Of a DNA stretch of 64,000 nucleotides, positions 28,363-40,762 are shown in pieces (position 1 is the first letter of the stretch; every line of letters starts with the position of its first letter). The notes under the pieces are model-generated. The model searched no databases. It was not told the DNA's origin and worked only from the letters and a program-made list of their open reading frames with translations. This stretch comes from Tepidimonas fonticaldi (GTDB lineage Bacteria; Pseudomonadota; Gammaproteobacteria; Burkholderiales; Burkholderiaceae_C). Location: contig NZ_VJOO01000001.1 in the NCBI RefSeq assembly GCF_007556755.1, forward strand, positions 1 through 64,000, written 5' to 3'. Position numbers and translations under genes: made by a program.

Positions 28363-28520
28363 CTCCGGATGGGGAGTGCGTTGTCGGCGAGCCGCCGCGG
28401 GGGCGGGTGCCTAAGGCAAGAGAGGATCACGAGGGGCCGACGGTGCCGGCATCTGGATGGGTTGCTGTGGTGGGTCGATCTGACGACCGCAGCGCGGCAG
28501 CGAGAGGTACGCTGCCGTAT
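28363..28520 (-). promoter_or_regulatory. C-rich leader of rho, possible rut site for autogenous control
   Basis: The minus-strand leader between a probable promoter (CATAATAT near 28530) and the rho start is rich in C and poor in G in places: between 28455 and 28478 there are 13 C and 2 G in 24 bases. Such stretches are the known loading sites for Rho, and rho genes of other bacteria are autoregulated in their leaders. No intrinsic terminator was seen here. Confidence 0.4.
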
Positions 28521-28605
28521 CAGCGCATATTATGACATTACCGCCGGCCAACAGACCGGCAGGTAGGCCGAGGCCGTGCGCGAGGCGCCGGCCGGCAAAC
28601 GGCTA

Positions 28606-28938
28606 TCAGGCCAGGTAGGGCTCGACGAAGGCGGTGAGTTGCGCCTTGCTCAGTGCGCCCACCTTGGTGGCGGCCAATTGGCCGTCCTTGAACAGCATCA
28701 GCGTGGGGATGCCGCGGATGCCGTACTGCGCGGGGATGGCCCGGTTCTCGTCCACGTTGACTTTGGCGATTTGCAGCTTGCCTTGGTAGGCGCCGGCCAC
28801 TTCGTCCAGGATGGGGGCGATCATGCGGCACGGCCCGCACCACTCGGCCCAGAAGTCGACCAGCACCGGCGTCGCCGACTTGAGCACGTCGGCTTCGAAG
28901 GTGGCATCGGTCACGTGTTTGATCAGGTCGCTCGCCAT
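28606..28938 (-). CDS. trxA: Thioredoxin 1
   Basis: A 110-residue thioredoxin with the redox-active WCGPC in [15 protein letters not shown], the cis-proline loop [12 protein letters not shown] and the usual C-terminal helix. The ATG at 28938 gives the family-length protein; a longer frame to 29010 enters the ffs region. It precedes rho on the same strand. Confidence 0.96.
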   Translation of the reverse strand: MASDLIKHVTDATFEADVLKSATPVLVDFWAEWCGPCRMIAPILDEVAGAYQGKLQIAKVNVDENRAIPAQYGIRGIPTLMLFKDGQLAATKVGALSKAQLTAFVEPYLA

Positions 28939-28983
28939 GGTGGATGGGCCTCGGGTCGTCTTGTTCGCGTCAACGGAGAAATC

Positions 28984-29088
28984 GGGGGTGACGAGCCTTG
29001 ACCCCGGCACTGGCTACACGGTTAGGGCTGCTTGGTTCCCCACCTGACCCGGTTGGCCGCTTCACCATGCGGGAAGGCCCGTCACCCC
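28984..29088 (-). ncRNA. ffs: Signal recognition particle 4.5S RNA
   Basis: On the minus strand the ends pair as GGGGTGACGGGCC at the 5' side with GGCTCGTCACCCC at the 3' side. The centre contains the universal SRP domain IV (29049-29026): GGTCAGGT, then GG-GGAA-CC, then AAGCAGCC, that is, a GGAA tetraloop with both conserved internal-loop strands. E. coli has CC-GGAA-GG at the same place. The gene sits between dnaX and trxA; ffs next to dnaX is common. Ends are approximate. A TACAAT lies just upstream (29096-29091). Confidence 0.88.
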
Positions 29089-29117
29089 GCATTGTATGCG
29101 ACCGCTAGAATCCCCGC

Positions 29118-30851
29118 ATGTCGTATCTGGTCCTGGCCCGCAAGTACCGCCCCAAGACATTTGCCGAGATGGTGGGGCAGGAGCACGTGGTGCAGGCCCT
29201 GGGCAATGCGCTGCGCGCGCGGCGGCTGCACCACGCCTACCTGTTCACGGGCACGCGCGGGGTGGGCAAGACCACGGTCTCCCGCATCCTGGCCAAGTCG
29301 CTCAACTGCACGGGCCCGGACGGGCAGGGCGACATCACCGACGCGCCGTGTGGCGTGTGCGACGCCTGCCGCGAGATCGACGCGGGCCGCTTCGTGGACT
29401 ACACGGAGCTGGACGCCGCCTCCAACCGCGGCGTCGACGAGGTGCAGACGCTGCTGGAGCAGGCGGTCTACAAGCCGGTGCAGGGGCGCTTCAAGGTCTT
29501 CATGATCGACGAAGTGCACATGCTGACCAACACCGCCTTCAACGCCATGTTGAAGACGCTGGAGGAGCCGCCGGAGTACCTCAAGTTCGTGCTGGCCACC
29601 ACCGACCCGCAGAAGGTGCCGGTGACGGTGCTGAGCCGCTGCCTGCAGTTCAACCTGCGGCCGATGGCGCCGGCCACCGTCGCCGAGCATCTGCAGCGCG
29701 TGCTGGCAGTGGAAGGCATCGCCGCGGACGCGCAGGCCGTGCGCCTGCTCTCGCGCGCCGCGCACGGATCGATGCGCGACGCCTTGAGCCTGACGGATCA
29801 GGCCATTGCATTCGGCGGCGGCCGCCTGGACGAAGCCGGAGTACGCCAGATGCTCGGCGTGGTGGACCGCGACCCCGTGTATGGGTTGCTGGAGGCGCTG
29901 GCGGCCCGCGACGCGCGCACACTGGTGGCCGCCGTGGAGGACATGCGCCGCAACGGCGTGGCACCCGCCGCGACGCTCGAGGAACTGGTTGCCGCGCTGC
30001 AGCGCATGGCGGTGCTGCAATGGACGGGTACGGCGGGGGCCGATGAGCCGCCCGAGCCGCGGCTGGCAGCCCTGGCATCGGCGCTGTCCCCCGATATCAC
30101 GCAATTGCTCTACAGCCTGTGCCTGCACGGGCGCGGCGAATTGGGTCTGGCCCCCGACGAATATGCCGCGCTGACCATGGTGTTGCTGCGGGCGCTCACC
30201 TTTTGGGGCGATGGGCCGAGCGGACAGAGCGCCGGGCAGCTCCCCGCGGGTGTCGAAGGTGCCGTGGCCGTGGCAGCCCCGGCCGTACCGGAAAAAAAAA
30301 CGCCGGAGAGTCCGCCCCCTCCGCCTGAACCGCCTCAACCGCAGCCATCGCCCCAACCGGCATCGCCACCACCAGCGGGGCCGCCACCGGATACGACCAT
30401 ACCGCCCCCTGTGGCAAGCGATGGCGAGGCGACACCCGATGGGTCGCTCGGCGACGAATGGGCGCGTGTGGTCGAGGCGTTGGAGGCGGCCGGGCGCGTA
30501 CAGGCCCTGGCGCGCGAGCTGGCGCTGCAGGCCGAGCTGATCGAGCGCCGTGCCGAGGGGTGGCGCTTGCGCGTGCCGCGCACCACCCTGGCCCAGGACA
30601 CCCCGCGCGAGCGCCTGCGCGCCGCCCTGGTCGAGCATCTGGGGGTGGGGGAGGACTGGCGCCTGGTCGTGGAGGTGGGGCCGGCCCCCGACTCCCCGGC
30701 CGAACGGCGGGCGGCGGCCCGCCGTGCCCGACAGGCGGCGGCCGAGGCCGCCATTCTGTCCGACCCCTTCGTCCAGGCCATGATGCACGAGTACGGGGCC
30801 ACCATCGTCCCTGGTAGCATCCAGCCCGTCGACGGCGCTGCCGCCGTCTGA
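29118..30851 (+). CDS. dnaX: DNA polymerase III subunits gamma and tau
   Basis: A 577-residue clamp-loader ATPase. It starts [21 protein letters not shown], with Walker [10 protein letters not shown], the zinc-binding cysteines around [11 protein letters not shown], Walker [12 protein letters not shown] and sensor 1 in [17 protein letters not shown]. The clamp-loader collar ends near residue 360. A Pro-rich linker (about 385-445) leads to the tau-specific C-terminal domain that binds the polymerase alpha subunit. A run of nine A at 30292-30300, just before the linker, could give a short gamma form. ybaB follows after 26 bp, then recR, the conserved dnaX-ybaB-recR order. Confidence 0.96.
   Translation: MSYLVLARKYRPKTFAEMVGQEHVVQALGNALRARRLHHAYLFTGTRGVGKTTVSRILAKSLNCTGPDGQGDITDAPCGVCDACREIDAGRFVDYTELDAASNRGVDEVQTLLEQAVYKPVQGRFKVFMIDEVHMLTNTAFNAMLKTLEEPPEYLKFVLATTDPQKVPVTVLSRCLQFNLRPMAPATVAEHLQRVLAVEGIAADAQAVRLLSRAAHGSMRDALSLTDQAIAFGGGRLDEAGVRQMLGVVDRDPVYGLLEALAARDARTLVAAVEDMRRNGVAPAATLEELVAALQRMAVLQWTGTAGADEPPEPRLAALASALSPDITQLLYSLCLHGRGELGLAPDEYAALTMVLLRALTFWGDGPSGQSAGQLPAGVEGAVAVAAPAVPEKKTPESPPPPPEPPQPQPSPQPASPPPAGPPPDTTIPPPVASDGEATPDGSLGDEWARVVEALEAAGRVQALARELALQAELIERRAEGWRLRVPRTTLAQDTPRERLRAALVEHLGVGEDWRLVVEVGPAPDSPAERRAAARRARQAAAEAAILSDPFVQAMMHEYGATIVPGSIQPVDGAAAV
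30292..30328 (+). other. A9 slippery tract in dnaX with early stop in the shifted frame
   Basis: Nine consecutive A (codons GAA AAA AAA ACG) in a very GC-rich gene. Adding one A, or a -1 ribosomal shift, makes the frame read nine codons and stop at TGA 30326-30328, giving a protein of about 403 residues that keeps the ATPase and collar and loses the tau domains. Loss of one A opens a frame to 30540. Thermus dnaX uses transcriptional slippage on an A9 run; E. coli uses -1 frameshifting on A AAA AAG. Confidence 0.6.
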
Positions 30852-30877
30852 ATCCGCATTCACGAAAGTCGCCAACC

Positions 30878-31210
30878 ATGTTCAACAAAGGACAACTCGC
30901 GGGCCTGATGAAGCAGGCCCAGGCCATGCAGGACAACCTCAAGCGCGCGCAGGAGGAGCTGGCCCAAATGGAGGTCACCGGCGAATCCGGCGCGGGGTTG
31001 GTCAAAGTGGTCATGACGGGCAAGCACGACGTCAAGCGCGTGACCATCGACCCCAGCCTGCTGGCCGACGACAAGGACATGCTCGAAGATCTGGTGGCGG
31101 CCGCCTTCAACGCCGCCGTGCGCAAGGTCGAAGAGACCACGCAGGAGCGCATGGCCAAAGTGACGGCCGGCATGCCGGGGCTGCCCGGCGGCATGAAGTT
31201 CCCGTTCTGA
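30878..31210 (+). CDS. ybaB: Nucleoid-associated protein YbaB/EbfC
   Basis: A 110-residue YbaB/EbfC family protein, a small dimeric DNA-binding protein. It shows the family beginning ([21 protein letters not shown]), a central beta-sheet region [19 protein letters not shown], and the Met/Gly-rich tail [13 protein letters not shown]. It lies between dnaX and recR, 8 and 9 residues' distance short of either; the three genes are normally transcribed together. Confidence 0.93.
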   Translation: MFNKGQLAGLMKQAQAMQDNLKRAQEELAQMEVTGESGAGLVKVVMTGKHDVKRVTIDPSLLADDKDMLEDLVAAAFNAAVRKVEETTQERMAKVTAGMPGLPGGMKFPF

Positions 31211-31239
31211 CGGCGCCATTGGTTCGGCCCCCGTCCCCC

Positions 31240-31839
31240 ATGGCCCCGTCGGCCTCGCGGCGGCTCGATCGGCTCGTGCAGGCGCTGCAACGTCTGCCCG
31301 GCGTGGGGGCGCGGTCGGCCTCCCGCATGGCGTACCACCTGCTGCAGCACGACCGCGACGGGGCGCTGCAACTGGCGCAGGCGCTGCAGGCAGCGGCCGA
31401 AGGCATCCGGCACTGTGCGCTGTGCCACACCTTTTCGGAAGAGGAGGTGTGTCCCACCTGCGCCGATCCGTCCCGTGACACCGGTCTGCTCTGCGTGGTG
31501 GAGACGCCCGCCGACCAGGCGGCGCTGGAGCGCACCGGGGCCTATCGCGGCCGCTATTTCGTGTTGATGGGGCGGCTCAGCCCGTTGGACGGCATCGGCC
31601 CCGACCACATCGGTGTGCGTCCGCTGCTGGAACGCCTCCAGGCGCAGCCGCCGGTTCGCGAGGTGATCCTGGCCACCAACTTCACCGCCGAAGGCGAGGC
31701 CACCGCCCATGTCGTGGGGGAACTGGCGCGGGCCCTGGGCCTGAAGGCCACGCGGCTGGCGCGCGGGGTGCCCGTCGGCAGCGAGCTGGAGTACGTGGAC
31801 CTGGGCACCATCGCCCACGCGCTGGCCGATCGGCGCTGA
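31240..31839 (+). CDS. recR: Recombination mediator RecR
   Basis: A 199-residue RecR, which with RecO loads RecA at gaps. The helix-hairpin-helix is [20 protein letters not shown], the zinc finger is [16 protein letters not shown], and the Toprim domain shows [12 protein letters not shown] and later [12 protein letters not shown]. The ATG at 31240 gives the usual length (E. coli 201); an upstream TTG at 31219 is less likely. No clear ribosome site was seen, in keeping with coupling to ybaB transcription. Confidence 0.95.
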   Translation: MAPSASRRLDRLVQALQRLPGVGARSASRMAYHLLQHDRDGALQLAQALQAAAEGIRHCALCHTFSEEEVCPTCADPSRDTGLLCVVETPADQAALERTGAYRGRYFVLMGRLSPLDGIGPDHIGVRPLLERLQAQPPVREVILATNFTAEGEATAHVVGELARALGLKATRLARGVPVGSELEYVDLGTIAHALADRR

Positions 31840-31983
31840 TACGCTGATACGAACGCCGGATACGAACGCCGTGTTGGGCGTCTTCCGGGTCTTCCCGCAT
31901 GGGGCAGATCCCGATGGCTGCCGCGCATGGGGCGACGTACGCTGTCGCCAACGGCCCGCACGGGCGGTGACAAGGCGACGGGG

Positions 31984-35501
<3,518 letters not shown>

Positions 35502-35538
35502 GCTGCACCTCCTTGTCGCGGCACTATAAATCCAGCCC

Positions 35539-38208
35539 TCAGGTTTCGTCCAGCACTGCCAGCAGATCCTGCGTCAACAGGGCCTGCTCGCGGTGGACAT
35601 GGAGCGCGGGGCCGGAGATGACGAAGGTGTCCTCCACCCGCTCCCCCAGTGTCGTGACCTTGGCGAGCTGCAGTTGCACCCGGTGGCGGGCGAACACCCC
35701 CGCGATGCGGTAGAGCAGCCCCTTGCGGTCGCTGGCCGAGAGGCTCAGCAGCCAGCGCTGGCCCCGCTCGTCCGGCTGCAGCTGCACGCGCGGCACGACC
35801 GGAAAGCTGCGCACACGGCGCGATACGCGGCCGCGCCCTGGCGGGGGCAGCGGCGTGGCCGGATCCAGCGCGCGCGGCAGGCCGCTTTCGACCATGCCCA
35901 CCAGCTCGCGGTAGTGTTCGGACAGGGTTTCCGTCGCGACCTGAAAGGTGTCGAGGGCGCGGCCGTCGCCCGTGGTGTGGATCTTGGCGTCCAGAATGGA
36001 AAAGCCGGCCTGGTCGAAGTAGCCGCAAATGCGGGCAAACAGATCGGGCTGGTCGTCCGTGTAGACGAGCACCTGCAGCCCCTCGCCGGCGGGGGACAGG
36101 CGGGCGCGCACCAGGGTGAGCGGCGCGCCCGGCGCGGCCTGCGCCAGCGCGCGCGAGAGGTGGCGTGTATGCCAGGCGATCTCGTCGGCGCTGTGGCGCA
36201 TGAAGTAGCCGACATCCAGCCGTGACCACAGCGCCTGGTGGGCCTGGTGCGGCAGGGCGTGCAGGGCCAGCAGCGCGAGCGCTTCGCGCTTGCAGGCTTC
36301 GATTTCGGCGTGGGGGTCCGGCGACCCGCCGCCGAGCGCGCGCAGGGTGGCGCGGTAGAGGTCCTCCAGCAGCTTGGCTTTCCAGCCGTTCCAGACCTTG
36401 GGGCTGGTGCCGCGGATGTCGGCCACGGTCAGCAGGTACAGGCCCGTGAGGTGCCGCTCGTCGCCCACGCGCCGCGCAAACGCGCGGATGACGTCCGGAT
36501 CGCTGATATCCTCTTTCTGGGCCACCTGGCTCATGGTCAGGTGCTCCGCGACCAGAAAGCGGATCAGCGCCGCATCCTCGCGATCGATGCCGTGTTGGCG
36601 CGCGAAGGTCAGCACGTCCCGCGCGCCCAGCACGGAATGGTCGCCGCCCCGGCCCTTGCCGATGTCGTGGAACAGCGCCGCGACGTACAGCACCCACGGC
36701 TTGTCCCAGCCGGCCGCCAGCTGCGAGCAAAACGGGTACTCGTGCGCATGCTCCGGGATGAAAAAGCGCCGCATGTTGCGCAGCACCATCAGGATGTGCT
36801 GATCCACCGTATAGACGTGGAACAGGTCGTGCTGCATCTGGCCGACCGTATTGCGAAACGGCCACAGGTAGCGCCCCAGCACCGAGGTCTGGTTCATCAG
36901 CCGGAAGGCATGCGTGATGCCCTGCGGCTGCTGCAGCATCTGCACGAAGGTGCGGCGGTTGACGGGATCGCGCCTAAACGCCGCATTCATGATGGGGCGG
37001 GCGTTGTACAAGGCCCGCAGCGTGCGCGCGGACAAGCCCTTGATGCCCGGGATTTGCTGGTACAGCAAAAAGGTTTCCAGGATCGCGTGCGGCTGCTGGA
37101 GATACAGGTCGTCGCTGGCCACCTCCAGCAGGCCGCCCTTGTCCAGAAAGCGCGGGTTCAGCGGGCGCGGGGGCTCCATCCCGTGCTCGTCGCGCTCCAG
37201 GCGCTCCTGGATGTTGAGCAGCAGGATCTGGTTGAGCTGCGTCACCGCCTTGGCCGCCCAGTAGTAGCGCCGCATGAGCCGCTCGCTGGCCTTGCGCGCG
37301 CGGCGCGCCGATTGCTCGCGGCTGCCGTCGCCCGTGCCCTCGGCCTCGATGCCGAACGAGGCCGCCAGCGCGGTCTGCAGGTCGAACACCAGGCGGTCCT
37401 CGCGCCGCTGGGCCAGGGTGTGCAGACGGGCGCGGATGAGGCTCAACAGCGCCTCGTTGGCCTTGAGCTGGCGGGCCTCGCGCGCCGTGGCCAGCCCGCG
37501 GCGCGCGAGTTCGCCCCAGGTGTGGCCGAAACCGGCGGCCTTGGCGACCCACAGGATCACCTGCAGGTCACGCAGCCCGCCCGGCGATTCCTTGCAATTG
37601 GGCTCCAGCGCGTAGGGCGTGTTCTCGTAGCGCTGGTGGCGTTGCTGCATCTCGAACTGCTTGGCGCGGCAAAACGCCAGCGGGTCGATCTGCTCGTCCA
37701 GCGCGCGGCCCAGCGCGACGAAGCGCCGCCGGTCCCCGGCCAGCCAGCGGCTTTCCAGCAGCGCGGTTTGCACCGAGATGTCGGCGGCCGCCTCCTGCAG
37801 GCATTCGGTCACGGTGCGCACGCTGGAGGCGATCTCCAGCCCGATGTCCCAGCAGTGGCCGATGAAGCGCTCCAGCGCGGCCTTGAGCGCCGCATCCGCC
37901 TCGGCGCGGACGCCGTCGGGCAGCAGCACCAGCACATCGACGTCGGAGTAGGGGAACAGCTCCCCCCGCCCGTAGCCGCCCACGGCCACCAGCGCCAGCG
38001 TGTCCGGCAGTCCGGAGGCCGCCCACAGCGTGCGCAGTGTGTCGTCGGTCAGGCGGCTCAGCCGCCGCAACAGAACGCGCACGCCGCGCGAGCGGCCGCT
38101 CAGGCCCTCGATGGCGTGCAGCACCCCGCGCTTGGCATCGCGGTAGTGCTGCCGCAGCGCGGCGATGTCCAGACGGTCGGCTGGGGCGGGGCAGGGTGGG
38201 GCGGACAT
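35539..38208 (-). CDS. glnD: PII uridylyltransferase/uridylyl-removing enzyme GlnD
   Basis: An 889-residue nitrogen sensor that adds or removes UMP on PII according to glutamine. The nucleotidyltransferase domain has [23 protein letters not shown] near residue 75. The central HD domain (removal activity) has [17 protein letters not shown] near residue 515, and two ACT glutamine-sensing domains lie at the C-terminus ([21 protein letters not shown] and [21 protein letters not shown]). Length fits the family (about 890). It is downstream of map, as in many proteobacteria. Confidence 0.96.
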   Translation of the reverse strand: MSAPPCPAPADRLDIAALRQHYRDAKRGVLHAIEGLSGRSRGVRVLLRRLSRLTDDTLRTLWAASGLPDTLALVAVGGYGRGELFPYSDVDVLVLLPDGVRAEADAALKAALERFIGHCWDIGLEIASSVRTVTECLQEAAADISVQTALLESRWLAGDRRRFVALGRALDEQIDPLAFCRAKQFEMQQRHQRYENTPYALEPNCKESPGGLRDLQVILWVAKAAGFGHTWGELARRGLATAREARQLKANEALLSLIRARLHTLAQRREDRLVFDLQTALAASFGIEAEGTGDGSREQSARRARKASERLMRRYYWAAKAVTQLNQILLLNIQERLERDEHGMEPPRPLNPRFLDKGGLLEVASDDLYLQQPHAILETFLLYQQIPGIKGLSARTLRALYNARPIMNAAFRRDPVNRRTFVQMLQQPQGITHAFRLMNQTSVLGRYLWPFRNTVGQMQHDLFHVYTVDQHILMVLRNMRRFFIPEHAHEYPFCSQLAAGWDKPWVLYVAALFHDIGKGRGGDHSVLGARDVLTFARQHGIDREDAALIRFLVAEHLTMSQVAQKEDISDPDVIRAFARRVGDERHLTGLYLLTVADIRGTSPKVWNGWKAKLLEDLYRATLRALGGGSPDPHAEIEACKREALALLALHALPHQAHQALWSRLDVGYFMRHSADEIAWHTRHLSRALAQAAPGAPLTLVRARLSPAGEGLQVLVYTDDQPDLFARICGYFDQAGFSILDAKIHTTGDGRALDTFQVATETLSEHYRELVGMVESGLPRALDPATPLPPPGRGRVSRRVRSFPVVPRVQLQPDERGQRWLLSLSASDRKGLLYRIAGVFARHRVQLQLAKVTTLGERVEDTFVISGPALHVHREQALLTQDLLAVLDET

Positions 38209-38271
38209 GGCTCGGTCACAAGCAAGACCGGGGCCAGATACGGCATCCAGCGGCGACCTCCAGCGGCTGCG

Positions 38272-39096
38272 TCAAGCCGCAGCCGGGCTGGCCGCTGCCG
38301 AGACGAAGGGGGGCGGCGCCGGCATGCCGGCCGACCGGGTCAGGATCTCGTAGCCGTCTTCGGTGCACAGCACGGTGTGCTCCCACTGCGCGGACAGCGA
38401 CCGGTCCTTGGTGATGATCGTCCAGCCGTCGCCCATCTCGCGGATCTCGCGCCGGCCCTGGTTGATCATGGGCTCGATGGTGAACGTCATGCCCGGCCTG
38501 ATTTCCATCCCCGTGCCGGGGCGGCCGTAGTGCAGCACCTGCGGGTCCTCGTGAAAGCGCTGACCGATGCCGTGGCCGCAGAACTCCCGCACCACGCTGT
38601 AACCGGCGCTCTCGGCGTAGGTCTGGATCGCGTGCCCGATATCGCCCAGGCGCACGCCGGGGCGGACCTGCTCGATGCCTTTCCACATGGCCTCGTAGGT
38701 CACCTGGCACAAGCGCCGCGCGTGCGGGGGCACCTCACCGACCAGAAACATGCGGCTCGTGTCGCCATGCCAGCCGTCCTTGATGACGGTGACGTCGATG
38801 TTGACGATGTCGCCTTTTTTGAGCGGCTTGTCGTTGGGGATGCCGTGGCAGACGACGTGGTTGACCGAGGTGCAGATGCTCTTGGGGTAGGGCTGGTAGC
38901 CGCTGGGGGCGTAGTTGAGCGGCGCGGGGATGGCCTGCTGGACGTGCACGATGTAGTCGTGCGCCAGGCGGTCCAGCTCGTTGGTGGTGACGCCCGGCCG
39001 CACGTGCGGTGTCAGGTAGTCCAGCACCTCTGCCGCCAGACGTCCGGCGGTGCGCATGCCCTCGATGCCTGCGGCGTCCTTGATGGTGGCTGTCAT
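38272..39096 (-). CDS. map: Type I methionine aminopeptidase
   Basis: A 274-residue dinuclear-metal peptidase removing the initiator Met. Metal ligands lie in NIDVTVIKDGWHGDTSRMF (two Asp), FCGHGIGQRFHEDP (His), FTIEPMINQG (Glu) and WEHTVLCTEDGYEILT (Glu). The last about 15 residues are an Ala/Pro-rich tail not needed for the fold. It sits between the two tRNA genes and glnD on the same strand. Confidence 0.96.
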   Translation of the reverse strand: MTATIKDAAGIEGMRTAGRLAAEVLDYLTPHVRPGVTTNELDRLAHDYIVHVQQAIPAPLNYAPSGYQPYPKSICTSVNHVVCHGIPNDKPLKKGDIVNIDVTVIKDGWHGDTSRMFLVGEVPPHARRLCQVTYEAMWKGIEQVRPGVRLGDIGHAIQTYAESAGYSVVREFCGHGIGQRFHEDPQVLHYGRPGTGMEIRPGMTFTIEPMINQGRREIREMGDGWTIITKDRSLSAQWEHTVLCTEDGYEILTRSAGMPAPPPFVSAAASPAAA

Positions 39097-39119
39097 GTCG
39101 TGAATCGTGCGTGTGCGGA

Positions 39120-39196
<77 letters not shown>

Positions 39197-39210
39197 CAGG
39201 GGTTTGTTTG

Positions 39211-39287
39211 TGGTCGGAGCGAAAGGATTCGAACCTTCGACCCTCTGCTCCCAAAGCAGATGCGCTACCAGACTGCGCTACGCTCCG
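39211..39287 (-). tRNA. tRNA-Pro (anticodon TGG)
   Basis: A complete cloverleaf on the minus strand: acceptor CGGAGCG pairs with CGCTCCG, discriminator A, CCA encoded at 39213-39211. The anticodon loop is TTTGGGA between TCTGC and GCAGA, and the T loop is TTCGAAT. Length 77 nt. Its 5' end starts only 3 bp after the stop codon of the GST gene, so it is probably cut out of a joint transcript with tRNA-Arg. Confidence 0.96.
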
Positions 39288-39290
39288 ACA

Positions 39291-39950
39291 TCAGCGCGAT
39301 TGTACCTGCGGGCGGGCATTGGCCAGGGTCGCGAGGCCGCGCTGCACCGCGGGACGCGCGGCGATGCGGTCCAGCCAGGCCTGCACCGCGGGGTGGTCGG
39401 ACAGCGCCACGCCCTGGTTTTGCCACACGCGCACCCAGGGGAAGGTCGCCACGTCCGCGATGCTGTAGCTGCGCCCGCCGAGCCAGGGGCTGCTTTGCAG
39501 GCGGCGCTCCATCACGCCGTACAGGCGACGCGCCTCGTTGGTGTAGCGGTCGACGGCGTAGTCGATTTTTTGTGGTGCGTATATCCGAAAATGGTGCGCC
39601 TGGCCCAGCATGGGGCCGACGCCGCCGACCTGGAACATCAGCCACTGCAGCACCTCCCAGCGCTGGCGCTCGCCCTTGGGCAGCAGTTTGCCGGTTTTGC
39701 TGGCCAGGTAGAGCAGAATCGCGCCGGACTCGAACAGCGCAATCGGTTTGCCGTCCGGGCCATCGGGGTCGACGATGGCGGGGATTTTGTTGTTGGGGCT
39801 GATGCGCAGAAAGTCGGGGGCGAACTGCTCGCCCTTGCCGATGTCCACGGGATGCACCCGCCAGTCGCGCCCCAGGCGCAAGCCGCACTCCTCGAGTGCG
39901 ATGTGGACCTTGTGGCCGTTGGGGGTGGGCCAGGAATAGACGTCGATCAT
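39291..39950 (-). CDS. Glutathione S-transferase family protein (YfcG/Nu-class-like)
   Basis: A 219-residue protein with an N-terminal thioredoxin-like GSH domain and a helical C-terminal domain. It begins MIDVYSWPTPNGHKVHIALEE; the glutathione site includes NNKIPAIVD and the ESGAILLYLA motif. This pattern (TPNGxKV with the Thr/Asn active site) resembles E. coli YfcG/YghU, disulfide-bond reductases using GSH. The C-terminal domain has DVATFPWVRVW. It is divergent from rimP and followed at once by tRNA-Pro. Confidence 0.88.
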   Translation of the reverse strand: MIDVYSWPTPNGHKVHIALEECGLRLGRDWRVHPVDIGKGEQFAPDFLRISPNNKIPAIVDPDGPDGKPIALFESGAILLYLASKTGKLLPKGERQRWEVLQWLMFQVGGVGPMLGQAHHFRIYAPQKIDYAVDRYTNEARRLYGVMERRLQSSPWLGGRSYSIADVATFPWVRVWQNQGVALSDHPAVQAWLDRIAARPAVQRGLATLANARPQVQSR

Positions 39951-40022
39951 GGCGGTGGGCGGGTGGGTGGAGGGAGTGCGAATTCTGACCTAGGGTGGTA
40001 GAATAATGATCTCACGACCGAA

Positions 40023-40052
40023 TGGGCGGGTGCACACCGGCCCATTTTTTTT
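40023..40052 (+). terminator. Terminator-like hairpin in the rimP-nusA leader (possible attenuator)
   Basis: TGGGC-G-GGTG-CA-CACC-G-GCCCA forms a long, nearly perfect hairpin followed by eight T residues (40045-40052). The only gene upstream reads the other way, so the hairpin must lie in the 5' leader of the rimP operon, 84 bp before the ATG. A -10-like TAGAAT/AATAAT lies at 39999-40007. Confidence 0.75.
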
Positions 40053-40135
40053 GGTCGAACGCGATCGAGCGCCATCCAGCGCAAGGCGCAATCAGGCACC
40101 GCCCGGTGCCGACACGAAAGGCGAAAACGGGACGC

Positions 40136-40729
40136 ATGAGCTGGCAGCAGGTGGTGGAGCAGACGGTGGTCGGGCTCGGATATGACTTGGTGGATCTGGA
40201 GCGGTCCGCCGGCGGCTTGCTGCGCGTGACCATCGATTGGCCCTGGGATGCGACGCAGGCGCAGGAGCGCTTCATCACCGTCGAGGACTGCGAGCGCGTC
40301 ACGCGACAGCTCCAGTATGTCCTGGAGGTCGAGGCCGTGGACTATCGCCGCCTCGAGGTGGGGTCGCCTGGCATCGACCGCCCGCTGCGCCACGCCCGCG
40401 ATTACGAACGCTTCGTCGGCGAGACCGTCGATGTCACTCTGCGCGCCCCCATCGGGGCGGCTGGCGGGGGGGCGGTGGCGCCGGGGCGGAGAAAATTTCG
40501 CGGCGTCTTGCGCCGCGGCGAGGCGCCCGGGGCGTGGCAGCTCGATCTGGTCGAGGACGCGCCCGCCAAGCCCGCCGCCAAACCGGCCGCCAAGTCGTCG
40601 CGCCGCCCCGCCGAGCCCGCAGCCGTGCAGGTGCTCGGCTTCACGCTCGACGAGGTGCGCGAGGCACGGCTGGCGCCGATCGTGGATTTCAAGGGGCGTC
40701 GCCCGCGCGGCGCCGCCGGTAACGCATAA
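40136..40729 (+). CDS. rimP: Ribosome maturation factor RimP
   Basis: A 197-residue RimP, which helps 30S assembly. The N-terminal domain shows GYDLVDLERSAGGLLRVTID and VEDCERVTRQLQYVLE, then the conserved YRLEVGSPGIDRPL-type motif (here RRLEVGSPGIDRPLRHARDY). An insert rich in Ala, Lys and Pro (about 145-160) makes it longer than E. coli RimP (150). The ATG at 40136 gives the family start; the frame open to 40022 covers the leader hairpin. First gene of the rimP-nusA-infB operon. Confidence 0.93.
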   Translation: MSWQQVVEQTVVGLGYDLVDLERSAGGLLRVTIDWPWDATQAQERFITVEDCERVTRQLQYVLEVEAVDYRRLEVGSPGIDRPLRHARDYERFVGETVDVTLRAPIGAAGGGAVAPGRRKFRGVLRRGEAPGAWQLDLVEDAPAKPAAKPAAKSSRRPAEPAAVQVLGFTLDEVREARLAPIVDFKGRRPRGAAGNA

Positions 40730-40762
40730 GAGTACGCAGGCAGTGAAAGGCAGGCCAGAGCA

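Noticed and set aside
30302-30420. Proline-rich stretch in dnaX as a DNA repeat
   Set aside because: The codons differ from unit to unit; it is a low-complexity linker of tau, not a nucleotide repeat.
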